From NCBI GenBank assembly GCA_025963815.1, contig JAOQAA010000586.1, forward strand, positions 1 through 14,608: a stretch of DNA of 14,608 nt, written 5' to 3'. The notes beneath the pieces are model-generated. The model worked only from the letters and a program-made list of their open reading frames with translations, made no database searches and was not told where the DNA came from. Source of the stretch: Capsulimonas sp. (GTDB lineage: Bacteria > Armatimonadota > Armatimonadia > Armatimonadales > Capsulimonadaceae). The translations under genes and the position numbers were made by a program. This document shows, piece after piece, positions 1 to 7,175 of the stretch (within the stretch, counting starts at the first letter, position 1; every line of letters begins with the position of its first letter).

Positions 1-768
1 GCGGTCCTGAAGATCGGGGGAGATTCGGGAGATGATCTCGTGCGCCTGAGCATAGTCCGTCGGCGAATCGATCACCAGGCGGCCAATGTCCGAGCCGAAG
101 GCATCGCGTAAAATCTTATAAACCAGGCCCATGTCCTGATGGATCAAGGCGGGCGCCTGGGTCGATTTGGACTTCGCCTGGACTTCGCGCCACGTTTCCG
201 TGAGCATCAAATAGTCCTGCCGAAGCTCAGCGGCGCCGCGGCCTTCGGCTTCCGTGCGTACAATGACGCCGAAGCCCTGCTCGCGGAAGCTCTGCACGAT
301 CTTTTTCAGGCGGTCACGCTCTTTGCTCTCGTCGATCTTACGCGAGACGCCAAGGTTGTTGGCTTCGGGCATCAGAACAAGGAAGCGCCCGGGGAGGGAG
401 ACACGAGTGGAGACACGGGAGCCTTTGGTGCCGCGCGGGCCTTTGACCACCTGCACGAGCAGCTGATCTCCGCGCTGGACAAGGTCCTTGATATGGAGGT
501 CGCGGCGGTCGCGGCCACGGAAGCGTCCCCCGCCCTCTTCGTCGTCTTCAGGAAGAATATCCGCGACGTAGAGGAACGCGTTGCGCTCCAGGCCGATCTC
601 GACGAATGCGGCGTCCATGCCTTGCAGCACGTTATCCACCTTCGCCTTATAAAGGTTGCCGACAACACGCTGCTCGCGCTCCACATGGAGCTCCACGAGC
701 AGCTTTTCGTCGAGCACCGCGATGCGTGTCTCGCGGTGTCCGACGTTGACGATGATTTCTTTAGCCAT
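1..768 (-). CDS. rng: Ribonuclease G/E family endoribonuclease, 5' part (runs off the window start)
   Basis: This is the N-terminal 256 residues of an RNase G/RNase E-type endoribonuclease, which processes rRNA precursors and starts mRNA decay in the cytoplasm. The product begins MAKEIIVNVGHRETRIAVLD, the usual opening of RNase G. An S1 RNA-binding domain follows at about residues 36-120, with the family signatures GNLYKAKVDNVLQGMDAAFV and IGLERNAFLYV. The S1 domain is interrupted by an acidic-then-basic insert (EDDEEGGGRFRGRDRR). After it come RGTKGSRVS and the RNase H-like region (LVLMPEANNLGVSRKI). The catalytic DNase I-like part (Mg-binding aspartates) and the zinc-link lie beyond the window. 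ATG at 768 is chosen because it gives the conserved N-terminus; the upstream AAGAGAG is only a modest ribosome site. It starts 15 bases after the FtsB-like gene and is probably cotranscribed with it. RNase G fits better than RNase E by the compact start, but length cannot be judged. Confidence 0.93.
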   Translation of the reverse strand, partial: MAKEIIVNVGHRETRIAVLDEKLLVELHVEREQRVVGNLYKAKVDNVLQGMDAAFVEIGLERNAFLYVADILPEDDEEGGGRFRGRDRRDLHIKDLVQRGDQLLVQVVKGPRGTKGSRVSTRVSLPGRFLVLMPEANNLGVSRKIDESKERDRLKKIVQSFREQGFGVIVRTEAEGRGAAELRQDYLMLTETWREVQAKSKSTQAPALIHQDMGLVYKILRDAFGSDIGRLVIDSPTDYAQAHEIISRISPDLQDR

Positions 769-783
769 CCAAAACTCTCTTAG

Positions 784-1146
784 TTAATGAGAGCGCAGGC
801 CTGTCAGCGAGCGCCAGAATTGCTGGGCGCGATCGCGAAAGTTATTCTGCGCGGGGGAAGGCGATGGCGGAGCGGGCGCGTCGGACCACGGGGTCGCGGC
901 GCCCTCCACCACGATAGGGATCTCTCCCGGGCGCAAATAGCCCATTTTCCGGGCTTCGCTCATTTCGCCTTCCGAAGTCTGCAAATAGGCGATGCGGCGA
1001 CGCAGCGAAGCGTTTTCCGCATCAAGATTCTGAATCTGTCCGTTGGACGCCGCAAGCTGGGTGCTTTGTACGCTCGCCTCTTGGTACGGACGGATCGCTT
1101 TCGCCACAAGCGCGACTGCGGCGGCCGTCAGCATGCCGATAAACAC
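784..1146 (-). CDS. FtsB/DivIC-family septum formation protein (start uncertain, probably longer)
   Basis: This is a small bitopic membrane protein of the FtsB/DivIC type, which scaffolds the FtsQLB division complex and helps activate septal peptidoglycan synthesis. The coordinates use the only standard start codon in frame, GTG at 1146, giving 120 residues. They comprise a hydrophobic segment (FIGMLTAAAVALVA), a heptad-like coiled coil (about residues 24-58: LAASNGQIQNLDAENASLRRRI), then the family motif ARKMGYLRPGEIPIVV, and a Pro/Ala-rich tail. The frame stays open upstream to a TAA at 1297-1299. That upstream part encodes a very basic stretch (RAKRTGRRRPRR) and five more hydrophobic residues that would complete a normal 20-residue membrane helix with a positive cytoplasmic tail. 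The true start is therefore probably upstream, perhaps ATA at 1266 (see the ribosome-site entry). It lies between pyk and rng and is likely in the same transcript. Family assignment is by motif and architecture. Confidence 0.8.
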   Translation of the reverse strand: MFIGMLTAAAVALVAKAIRPYQEASVQSTQLAASNGQIQNLDAENASLRRRIAYLQTSEGEMSEARKMGYLRPGEIPIVVEGAATPWSDAPAPPSPSPAQNNFRDRAQQFWRSLTGLRSH

Positions 1147-1263
1147 GGTCAGCAGGGCCAGACGCGCCCAAAGGCCCAGGATGCGGCGCGGACGCCTGCG
1201 TCCGGTGCGCTTCGCTCGCCCCGTCGATGCCTGCTCGTCTCGGTGTTTACTGCTATGGCGGTC

Positions 1264-1278
1264 TATGGCGGTGTCCTC
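1264..1278 (-). promoter_or_regulatory. Possible ribosome-binding site and non-standard ATA start for the FtsB-like gene
   Basis: On the minus strand GAGGA (1278-1274) is followed after 7 bases by ATA (1266-1264), which is in frame with the FtsB-like protein. No ATG, GTG or TTG exists in that frame between the upstream stop (1297) and GTG 1146. Starting here would add 40 residues: a basic cytoplasmic tail and the missing part of the membrane helix. GTG 1146 itself has no ribosome site. An ATA start is very rare, so this may be a decayed ATG, a sequence error, or a real unusual start. Confidence 0.35.
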
Positions 1279-1341
1279 AATTGGCGAACACGGTCGTTAC
1301 GAACGGGAATGGCGCTCGGCGAAGAGGTCGCCCTGAGCGGA

Positions 1342-2784
1342 TCATTCGGGACGGAGCGGCTGTCCGATCCGATGGATTTTGATAAAGTTGGTGCTTCCCG
1401 TTTGTCCGACGGGAACGCCGCCGGAAAGGGCGACAATGTCTCCGTCTTGAACGTAGCCCGACTTATTGGCGGCGTCGATGCAGATCTGAACCATACTATC
1501 CGCATCATCGGCCATATCCACCATGACCGGATGCACGCCCCAAATCAGAGCCAATCGCTGAAACGTCGTCGCGCGGTTCGTGGCCGCGATGATCGGCGCG
1601 CGCGGGCGATAGCGGGACACGACGCGAGCCGTTCGCCCGCTGGCCGTGGCCGCGATAATCGCCGAGCAGTGCAGGTCCTGCGCGATGTCGCACAGCGCCT
1701 CGCCGACCGCTTCCGTAATGGAGATACGATCTGCGTTGGCGGCCGTGCCTTTTTCGTCCAGGATCTTTGCGTAGTCCAGCGACGCTTCCGTATGCGTGGC
1801 GATCTTCGCCATCATTCGGACCGTGTCAAAGGGATACTGCCCCACGGCGGTCTCCCCGGACAGCATGACGGCGTCGGTGCCGTCAAAAATTGCGTTGGCG
1901 ACGTCGGTCGCCTCCGCGCGGGTCGGGCGCGGATTGCGGATCATGGAATCCAGCATCTGCGTCGCCGTAATGACCGGCTTGCCGGCCCGGTTGGCCTTGC
2001 GGATCAGCATCTTCTGGAGGACAGGAACTTCGTCGATCGGAACTTCCACGCCCAGGTCGCCTCGGGCGACCATGATGCCGTCCACGACTTCCAAAATTTC
2101 ATCGATGCAAGTGATCGCTTCGTGCTTCTCGATCTTAGCGATGATAGGGATCTTAGCGCGCGCCGCATCGCAGACGCCGCGCAGGACGGCGATGTCGGTA
2201 GGAGAGCGCACGAACGACGCGGCGACCCAGTCGACTTGCTGCTGGATGCCGAAGTGCAAATCCTCAAGGTCTTTGTCGGTAACTGCGGCGATTGGCAGCG
2301 AAACACCGGGAACGTTGACGCCCTTGTGCGAGGTCAAGAGACCGCTGACGATAACTTCGCAGACCAGTGAATCCGCGCGCTTGGACTTGACGCGCAGCTC
2401 GATCAAACCGTCATCGAGCATCAAATGCGTGCCGGGAAGCACCGTCTCAAAGATTTCAGGAACGGGAAGGTTGATCTTCTCTTCGTCGCCGGGAACATCT
2501 TCCATTGTCAGGATGATTTGGCTGCCAGCGTGCAAATAAACGCCGTCGCCGGCGATTTTGCCCACACGGACTTTCGGGCCGGAAAGATCCTGCAGAATGG
2601 AAAGAGGTCGTCCCATCTCCTGGGCGATGGATCGGAGCGAGGAGATCACGGCGGCGTGTCCGGCGTGGCTGCCGTGGGAGAAGTTGAGACGGGCAACGTC
2701 CATCCCGGCTTCGATAAGCTGACGCAATGCCTCGGGGCTGCTGGTCGCAGGCCCGATGGTGCAAACGATTTTTGTTCGGCGCAT
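1342..2784 (-). CDS. pyk: Pyruvate kinase
   Basis: This is the cytoplasmic glycolytic enzyme that converts phosphoenolpyruvate and ADP to pyruvate and ATP. The 480-residue length is normal for bacterial enzymes. The N-terminal MRRTKIVCTIGP and LNFSHG are canonical. The A-domain barrel is interrupted by the B domain at about residues 70-165. The catalytic lysine and metal ligands are present in IIAKIEKHE (K217, E219) and ARGDLGVE (D243). The signature ITATQMLDSM (T275) is followed by RNPRPTRAE and DAVMLSGETA. The C-terminal domain (about 350-480) keeps the ATASGRTA loop, which in regulated enzymes binds a sugar-phosphate activator; the actual effector cannot be told. ATG 2784 is preferred over a TTG at 2823 because it gives the conserved N-terminus. 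The ribosome site is weak. It is driven by the strong promoter at 2897-2926, leaving a leader of roughly 105 bases. The FtsB-like gene follows. Confidence 0.97.
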   Translation of the reverse strand: MRRTKIVCTIGPATSSPEALRQLIEAGMDVARLNFSHGSHAGHAAVISSLRSIAQEMGRPLSILQDLSGPKVRVGKIAGDGVYLHAGSQIILTMEDVPGDEEKINLPVPEIFETVLPGTHLMLDDGLIELRVKSKRADSLVCEVIVSGLLTSHKGVNVPGVSLPIAAVTDKDLEDLHFGIQQQVDWVAASFVRSPTDIAVLRGVCDAARAKIPIIAKIEKHEAITCIDEILEVVDGIMVARGDLGVEVPIDEVPVLQKMLIRKANRAGKPVITATQMLDSMIRNPRPTRAEATDVANAIFDGTDAVMLSGETAVGQYPFDTVRMMAKIATHTEASLDYAKILDEKGTAANADRISITEAVGEALCDIAQDLHCSAIIAATASGRTARVVSRYRPRAPIIAATNRATTFQRLALIWGVHPVMVDMADDADSMVQICIDAANKSGYVQDGDIVALSGGVPVGQTGSTNFIKIHRIGQPLRPE

Positions 2785-2896
2785 GTCTGTGAAAACTCTA
2801 AAATCTGTAAAGAAACGCCGCAAAGCGATTCGATGACGAAAAACAAATGGGGCGTTCGTCCCGATCGATAATCAGGCGATTCGCTCTCCTGGCGAT

Positions 2897-2926
2897 ATTA
2901 TAACCGGAAAACCCGATTCCCGTCAA
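2897..2926 (-). promoter_or_regulatory. Sigma-70-type promoter for pyk
   Basis: On the minus strand a -35 box TTGACG (2926-2921) is separated by 18 bases from a perfect TATAAT -10 box (2902-2897). Transcription would start near 2890, about 105 bases before the pyk ATG at 2784. The leader shows no riboswitch or attenuator that I can recognise. The promoter lies between the tRNA-like gene and pyk, so pyk and probably the FtsB-like and rng genes form a unit of their own. Confidence 0.8.
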
Positions 2927-2966
2927 CTCAATTGTTCATGAGGACCGTGAGCGCGGTGTAATGTAG

Positions 2967-3043
2967 TAGCCCATAGGGGATTTGAACCGCCTGTTTCCAC
3001 ACCGAGAAGTGCAGCGTCCTGGGCCGGGCTAGACGAATGGGCC
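2967..3043 (-). tRNA. tRNA-Glu-like gene (anticodon probably CTC), structurally irregular
   Basis: The minus strand folds as a tRNA closest to glutamate tRNAs. The acceptor stem is GGCCCAT/ATGGGCT with one G-U end pair, and the discriminator base is A with no encoded CCA. Bases 8-9 are TC. The D arm is GTC/GAC with a 13-base loop containing GG. A TTCAAAT T loop is flanked by GG and CC. Two places are abnormal. The anticodon stem pairs as CTGCA/TGTGG with two wobbles and leaves an 8-base loop CTTCTCGG, instead of 7. The T stem AGGCGG/CCCCT carries a bulged C. Removing one base from each would restore a normal cloverleaf. CTC follows a T in the expected position, hence Glu; reading the loop from its 5' side would give TCT instead. 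A TATAAT box sits 18 bases upstream. It may be a functional minor Glu tRNA, a pseudo-tRNA, or a copy with sequence errors. Confidence 0.65.
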
Positions 3044-3061
3044 ATTATGAAGGTCGAAACG

Positions 3062-3067
3062 ATTATA
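3062..3067 (-). promoter_or_regulatory. -10 box of a likely promoter for the tRNA-like gene
   Basis: A perfect TATAAT on the minus strand lies 18 bases before the 5' end of the tRNA-like gene and just 4 bases past the stop codon of the upstream glycosyltransferase. Initiation would fall near 3055, giving a leader of about a dozen bases. No good -35 box is seen at 16-18 bases spacing, where the sequence lies inside the end of the upstream gene. Confidence 0.45.
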
Positions 3068-3071
3068 CCCT

Positions 3072-4451
3072 CTATCCCCCGGCGAACCGAGGGGCCAGCA
3101 GCGAAACGATCGTGAAGATATTCAGCCCCACCATCGCCACTGCTGCAAATACGTACGCTCCGCGACGCGCCTGCGCGTTCGCAAGCAGGCCGCGCCAGCC
3201 CACGACGAAGAATAGTGTCAGAGGATAGATCGCGGGGTACCAATAACGCCCCTGCGCCTGGAAGTAAGTAAAGTTGAACTGGAGGAATGCGACCAAAGTG
3301 AGCGCCGTCAGCGCGGCGCACGCTCCGAACAACGCCTGCGCGCCGGCGTCCCCCTTGATCGTTTTGAGCCCCCGCGCAAGACCGATCACGCTCGCAACGC
3401 AAAGGATCGCCAGCAGGGAGTAAATTGCCGCCGGTCCGTTCGCAAAGTTCGGCGCCTTCTTATGCGGCTCCATCCCCCAGAAAGCGCGCATGGAATCGAA
3501 TCCGCCCCAATACGAGGCAAACGCCCACTGGAACACGACGATCAGATATTTATCGAAACCGCCGAAGACGCGCATCATAATATCCGCTGTCATTGTGTAT
3601 TTCGTGTCGTTAAACGCGGTTTGGAACAGATGCGATGCAATCGGGTCGCCGTAAAGCGCGTTGTTGCGCATCAGCCAGGGCAGCGCGACCGCCACGCCAA
3701 CACCACAGGCGATCACAACCGAGACGACTGCCTGCTGTCCCGTGATGCGCTTTCCATATGCTAGCAGCAAAAAGGCGAAGATTACGGTCGGAAACAGCGG
3801 GGCCGTCAGCGTCTTAGTCAGAATGCCCAGTCCCAGCGCCAATCCGATCAAAGCCGATTTTTGATAAAGCGCCTTCGATTTATCTGCGATGTCTTCGGTC
3901 TGAGTCCAGCGCGCCAGACGCGCCGTTAGTAAGAGGCCGACGCCAATCACAAGCATCGTCAGCGTGTCGTTCGTGACGGAGGCGCTGATGGCGATAAACC
4001 CCGGCAGCAGCGCCAGAAACGCGGCGACGGCCAGCGCCGCCCCGGGCTGCCTTGGCAGGATCTCCCGCGTGCAGAAAAACGCGACGAGTACAATCAGCGC
4101 CCCAATGACGATCGACACAAATCGCATCGCCCGCACCTGCATCGCAGCGTCCGCGCCGCGCGCCGCAAGATACGCCGGTGTGGCCAGAACATAATACAAA
4201 GGCGGCTGGTGCGCCTCATAGTCCTCGCCGTCCTTTTTAAAAACAGGAAGATGGCCGCTCGCCAGCGTCTTCACATACAGCACATGCGCGTTCTCATCGG
4301 CGTTATGCTGCTCCGCCACCGCGGCGGGTGTCACCTGGCTGTACGCCACAGCGAAGACGACGAACAGCGCCATCACGCCCAGCAGCATCGCCCATAGTCC
4401 GCGCGTCATGGAGAACGAGGTGGCGCGATTGATTTCGGGTGTCTCGGTCAT
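3072..4451 (-). CDS. Polytopic GT-C fold (family 39-like) glycosyltransferase
   Basis: This is a 459-residue integral membrane protein resembling the PMT/ArnT group of GT-C transferases, which use polyprenyl-phosphate sugars as donors on the outer face of the inner membrane. After a cytoplasmic tail, a first helix (about residues 20-38) leads to a periplasmic loop. The loop contains ADENAH (D52, E53, H56), the expected position of the acidic metal or catalytic pair, and then YEAHQPPLYY (H81-P84), typical of this group. About ten further hydrophobic segments follow, among them LAVAAFLALLPGFIAIS. The start ATG 4451 overlaps the stop of the preceding transferase as ATGA, so it is translationally coupled; a longer frame to 4562 would lie wholly inside that gene. 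Position at the end of a Kdo operon suggests a role in decorating lipopolysaccharide or another envelope glycan. Donor and acceptor cannot be told. Confidence 0.82.
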   Translation of the reverse strand: MTETPEINRATSFSMTRGLWAMLLGVMALFVVFAVAYSQVTPAAVAEQHNADENAHVLYVKTLASGHLPVFKKDGEDYEAHQPPLYYVLATPAYLAARGADAAMQVRAMRFVSIVIGALIVLVAFFCTREILPRQPGAALAVAAFLALLPGFIAISASVTNDTLTMLVIGVGLLLTARLARWTQTEDIADKSKALYQKSALIGLALGLGILTKTLTAPLFPTVIFAFLLLAYGKRITGQQAVVSVVIACGVGVAVALPWLMRNNALYGDPIASHLFQTAFNDTKYTMTADIMMRVFGGFDKYLIVVFQWAFASYWGGFDSMRAFWGMEPHKKAPNFANGPAAIYSLLAILCVASVIGLARGLKTIKGDAGAQALFGACAALTALTLVAFLQFNFTYFQAQGRYWYPAIYPLTLFFVVGWRGLLANAQARRGAYVFAAVAMVGLNIFTIVSLLAPRFAGG

Positions 4452-6415
4452 GATTTTGACCCCACGGTGGAAGAATGCGGCAGGGCGAAGACGTAGACGC
4501 CGTGATCCTGAAAGACCGGTTGTGATGAGCCCGCCGTCAGGTCGTACACCCAGCCAGTCCATCCTGGCCCAGCCGCCAAACCGAAGAAACGGGGGTTGAC
4601 CAGCACATGGGTAATTCCCTGGCTCTCATACCAGCGTAGCAGATCGTCTTTGCTCTGGAAGGTCGAGTATGGGATGTAGGTGCTGTGGCCGGCTTCGCCC
4701 CACAAATAGGGCTTCTCGCTGTAGTAGCCAAAGGGGTTGCCGTAGAAGACGACCTTGGCGTTCGCGGGCAATTGCGTATTGATATACTGCATCGCGGGAT
4801 AAGGCGCGAAACCGGCAGTGATGTAGTCGTCCTTCGATACCTGCCCAAACGCGACCGGCGCCTGGGCGCTCGCAAGCCGAACACCCACAAACGCCGAGAA
4901 GGCAAACGAGAGGACGGTCATGGCTGTGAGCGCCCGCCCGGTGATCGTGCGCTCCTCGCGCATCTGAACCACGACCCAGGCGGCGATTAGGCACAGCACA
5001 GGGACGAGCGGCAATAAATATCGCAGATACTGAGTCGTTGCGAACCAGAACACAAGCGATATCGCGGCAAAGGCGCCGAGGGCCTTGATCAAAAATGGGG
5101 TCTGCCCCTTACGGAACGCGGGTATGAAGAGCACGGCGAGCAGCAGCGGAGACAGCGCGATCAGCTCGCTCTGAAAGTCGTTGAACGGCTTGTCGCCCAT
5201 CCCTTTGGTCAGAAACAAGTAGGTGAGCGGCGAGTGGCCCGGCACGGGATACATCGTGAGGTTAAACGGCGTGAGCAGCAGGTCCAGCGCCTGGCGCCCC
5301 ATCCCAAAGTGGGAGTTCGCGGCGTCGTAAGCCGCCGCATTTTCGGCGCTCCAGTACTTGCCGCCGAAGATCTTGTAATAGAAGGGAAAGATCGGATTGC
5401 CGGTGTACGCGATGGACTTCAGAAACCACGGCGCGCCGACCGCGATCGCCGCCAGACCCCACTTCACCGCGCCGAGCAGAGACTTCCCAAGATTTTCACC
5501 CAGGCTTTTGTTGCGCCAAATCCAGACGGCGATGGCGAACAGCACCAGCGTCGCAACTGCGGTCGCTTTCGCGCTGAGCGTCAGGCCCATCATCAGCGCG
5601 GCGAGGCCGATCCAGCGCGTGTCCTTCTCCGCGATCCCATTCACGAGCGCCATCAAAGTCAGCGTCACGAAGAACGTTGCGGCGAGGTCGACATAGGCCG
5701 TCCCCGCTTCCCAAAATACCAATGGCAACGAGGCAAATAGCGCCGCTGCCAGCGCGCCGACCTTGCTTCCCAAATGCCGCGCGCCGATGGCGTAGATCGC
5801 CAGGCTCGCGCCGATGGCGCACGTCAGGTGGAACAGCTTCGCGAGTGGGACACTTCCGGCCATCAGCCCCAGCGTATACCACATCTCCGCCGTAAAGGCG
5901 AAATTGGAATGGTGCTCCCAGGGAATGTAATAAATACGGTGCGCGGCCAAAAACAGTTTGGGATCGGCGAGATGGTAGGACAGACTGTCCCACTCGGTGT
6001 AGCCTAGGCCCGGCAGGGTGTCTGATTTCGGGCCGTTCAAAAAAAGTGTCGGAGGGCAGAAGTCCCCAATCAGCGCGACGGCTCCGAACGCGACAATGGC
6101 GGCGATCATGCCCCAGATATGCGCCGGGGGATGGAAACAGGTCGCCATCCGTTCACGGGCTTCTCGAAACATCGCGCGGTGGCGGCAGCCGCCGAGTGCG
6201 GCCATCAGGACAAGCCATCCCAATCCGGCCGCCGGGTAAAGCAAGCCGGCGAGACCGAGCGCGAGAAGACCGTAGGCGAGCAGGCCCAGTCCGATGGCGT
6301 AGCCAATCAGATTGCGCTCCAGCACGGTCGGCTCGGAAACGAACTTTAGCTTACGCGTAGCGTTGCGGCCAACAGCGGTCAGGATCCAAATAATCGGCAG
6401 GATGAGAAGCGGCAT
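4448..6415 (-). CDS. Large polytopic GT-C type glycosyltransferase
   Basis: This 655-residue protein has about a dozen hydrophobic helices (first at residues 1-15, then pairs to about residue 510). A soluble C-terminal region of about 130 residues (KVVFYGNPFGYYSEKPYLWG onwards) is probably periplasmic. The first large external loop carries GYTEWDSLSYHL (E141, D143, H148). This is the acidic-residue plus tyrosine-His pattern of GT-C family transferases, and it is followed by YIPWEHHSNF. The protein differs in length and motif from the downstream transferase, so the two are not recent duplicates. It starts 10 bases after the metallophosphoesterase and overlaps the next gene by 4 bases. Presumably it moves a sugar from a lipid-linked donor to an envelope glycan or lipid A-core. 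The specific sugar is unknown. Confidence is high for a membrane glycosyltransferase-like protein and low for any exact role. Confidence 0.78.
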   Translation of the reverse strand: MPLLILPIIWILTAVGRNATRKLKFVSEPTVLERNLIGYAIGLGLLAYGLLALGLAGLLYPAAGLGWLVLMAALGGCRHRAMFREARERMATCFHPPAHIWGMIAAIVAFGAVALIGDFCPPTLFLNGPKSDTLPGLGYTEWDSLSYHLADPKLFLAAHRIYYIPWEHHSNFAFTAEMWYTLGLMAGSVPLAKLFHLTCAIGASLAIYAIGARHLGSKVGALAAALFASLPLVFWEAGTAYVDLAATFFVTLTLMALVNGIAEKDTRWIGLAALMMGLTLSAKATAVATLVLFAIAVWIWRNKSLGENLGKSLLGAVKWGLAAIAVGAPWFLKSIAYTGNPIFPFYYKIFGGKYWSAENAAAYDAANSHFGMGRQALDLLLTPFNLTMYPVPGHSPLTYLFLTKGMGDKPFNDFQSELIALSPLLLAVLFIPAFRKGQTPFLIKALGAFAAISLVFWFATTQYLRYLLPLVPVLCLIAAWVVVQMREERTITGRALTAMTVLSFAFSAFVGVRLASAQAPVAFGQVSKDDYITAGFAPYPAMQYINTQLPANAKVVFYGNPFGYYSEKPYLWGEAGHSTYIPYSTFQSKDDLLRWYESQGITHVLVNPRFFGLAAGPGWTGWVYDLTAGSSQPVFQDHGVYVFALPHSSTVGSKS

Positions 6416-6425
6416 CGCGATCCCG

Positions 6426-7175
6426 TCAACCTTTCAGCGGCATCAGCCGCCCCGTCACCGACTGAACCGAAGCGCCATCCAGCGTCATCGTCACATGTCC
6501 CAAATAGTGTCCGAACCATCCCGCCTGCACCACCGGGACTTCCCCCACCCGTTCGGGCTCTTCGAGAACGACATGAGTATGTCCGCCAATCAGCAAATCC
6601 AATTCTGGACAGGCGGCGGCCACGCGCCGATCTTCTTTGACGCCAATATGGGTGAGCGCGATCAGAATATCGACTTCACGACGCAATCTTTCGATCTCGC
6701 GGCGGGCGACTACTAACGGATCGTCGAACAAAAAGGCGCTGATATGCCGCGCTTTCATACGATCCGTCACCATCGGAACTGTGACCCCAAAAATCCCCAC
6801 ACGCAGACCGCTCGGCAGAGTCTTCACGACCGACGGCGCGACAGGCAGCGTTTCGCCTCGATCCTCACGCCACCGTATGTTGGCGCAGAGAATGGGAAAC
6901 GCAGCGCGATTGATCTTGGTTCGCAGCAGAGTGTCGGCGACATGGAACTCACGGTTGCCCATCGTCATGACGTCGTAACCCGTTTCGGACATCAGAGTTA
7001 AAATCGGTTCGCCGCCAACGCGCACACCGACATTGCCCGCCGAGATAGCGTCGCCAGCATCGAGCAAAATCACGTTGTCCAGGCCCGCTTTGGTCTTCGC
7101 GATAAACTGGGCCTGTTCGGGCGTCAGGTGATTGTGAAAATCGTTGGTGTGGAGGATGTGCAGGGTCTGTGTCAT
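6426..7175 (-). CDS. Calcineurin-like metallophosphoesterase (UshA N-domain type) with GNREFH motif
   Basis: A 249-residue metallophosphoesterase with the binuclear metal-site motifs in order: HTNDFHNH (D12, H14), LLDAGDAIS (D42), MGNREFH (N74), LTHIG (H176) and GGHTHV (H199, H201). The pattern resembles the N-terminal catalytic domain of UshA-type 5'-nucleotidases. However, there is no signal peptide and the C-terminal nucleotide-binding domain is absent, so it is probably a cytoplasmic stand-alone domain. The GNHE(F)D motif of nucleotidases is replaced by GNREFH, so both members of the UshA His-Asp catalytic dyad are changed. Arg after GN also occurs in the lipid A enzyme LpxH (GNRDF). It starts by an ATGA overlap with kdsC and precedes two glycosyltransferases, pointing to envelope glycolipid metabolism. 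The substrate is unknown: a nucleotide, a sugar-nucleotide or a lipid phosphate are all possible. Confidence 0.82.
   Translation of the reverse strand: MTQTLHILHTNDFHNHLTPEQAQFIAKTKAGLDNVILLDAGDAISAGNVGVRVGGEPILTLMSETGYDVMTMGNREFHVADTLLRTKINRAAFPILCANIRWREDRGETLPVAPSVVKTLPSGLRVGIFGVTVPMVTDRMKARHISAFLFDDPLVVARREIERLRREVDILIALTHIGVKEDRRVAAACPELDLLIGGHTHVVLEEPERVGEVPVVQAGWFGHYLGHVTMTLDGASVQSVTGRLMPLKG

Noticed and set aside
139..783. Plus-strand 214-codon frame at the window start
   Set aside because: It is antisense to the RNase G coding region, whose S1-domain motifs are unmistakable.
1255..1272. Repeated CGCCATAG units before the FtsB-like gene
   Set aside because: There are only two short copies 11 bases apart; too short to call a repeat or operator.
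787..2370. A 527-codon open frame on the plus strand
   Set aside because: It runs antisense through the FtsB-like gene and pyruvate kinase, both of which have clear family motifs. The plus-strand product is Arg/Asp-rich with no recognisable domain and is a typical high-GC shadow.
2785..2823. Longer pyruvate kinase starting at TTG 2823
   Set aside because: The extra residues are not family-like, whereas ATG 2784 yields the canonical MRRTKIVCTIGP start.
2930..2966. Terminator after the tRNA-like gene
   Set aside because: Only a 4-bp ACCG/CGGT stem with no T-run is visible, too weak to report.
4452..4562. N-terminal extension of the GT-C transferase to 4562
   Set aside because: It would lie entirely inside the upstream transferase gene, and the ATGA overlap at 4448-4451 is the expected coupled start.
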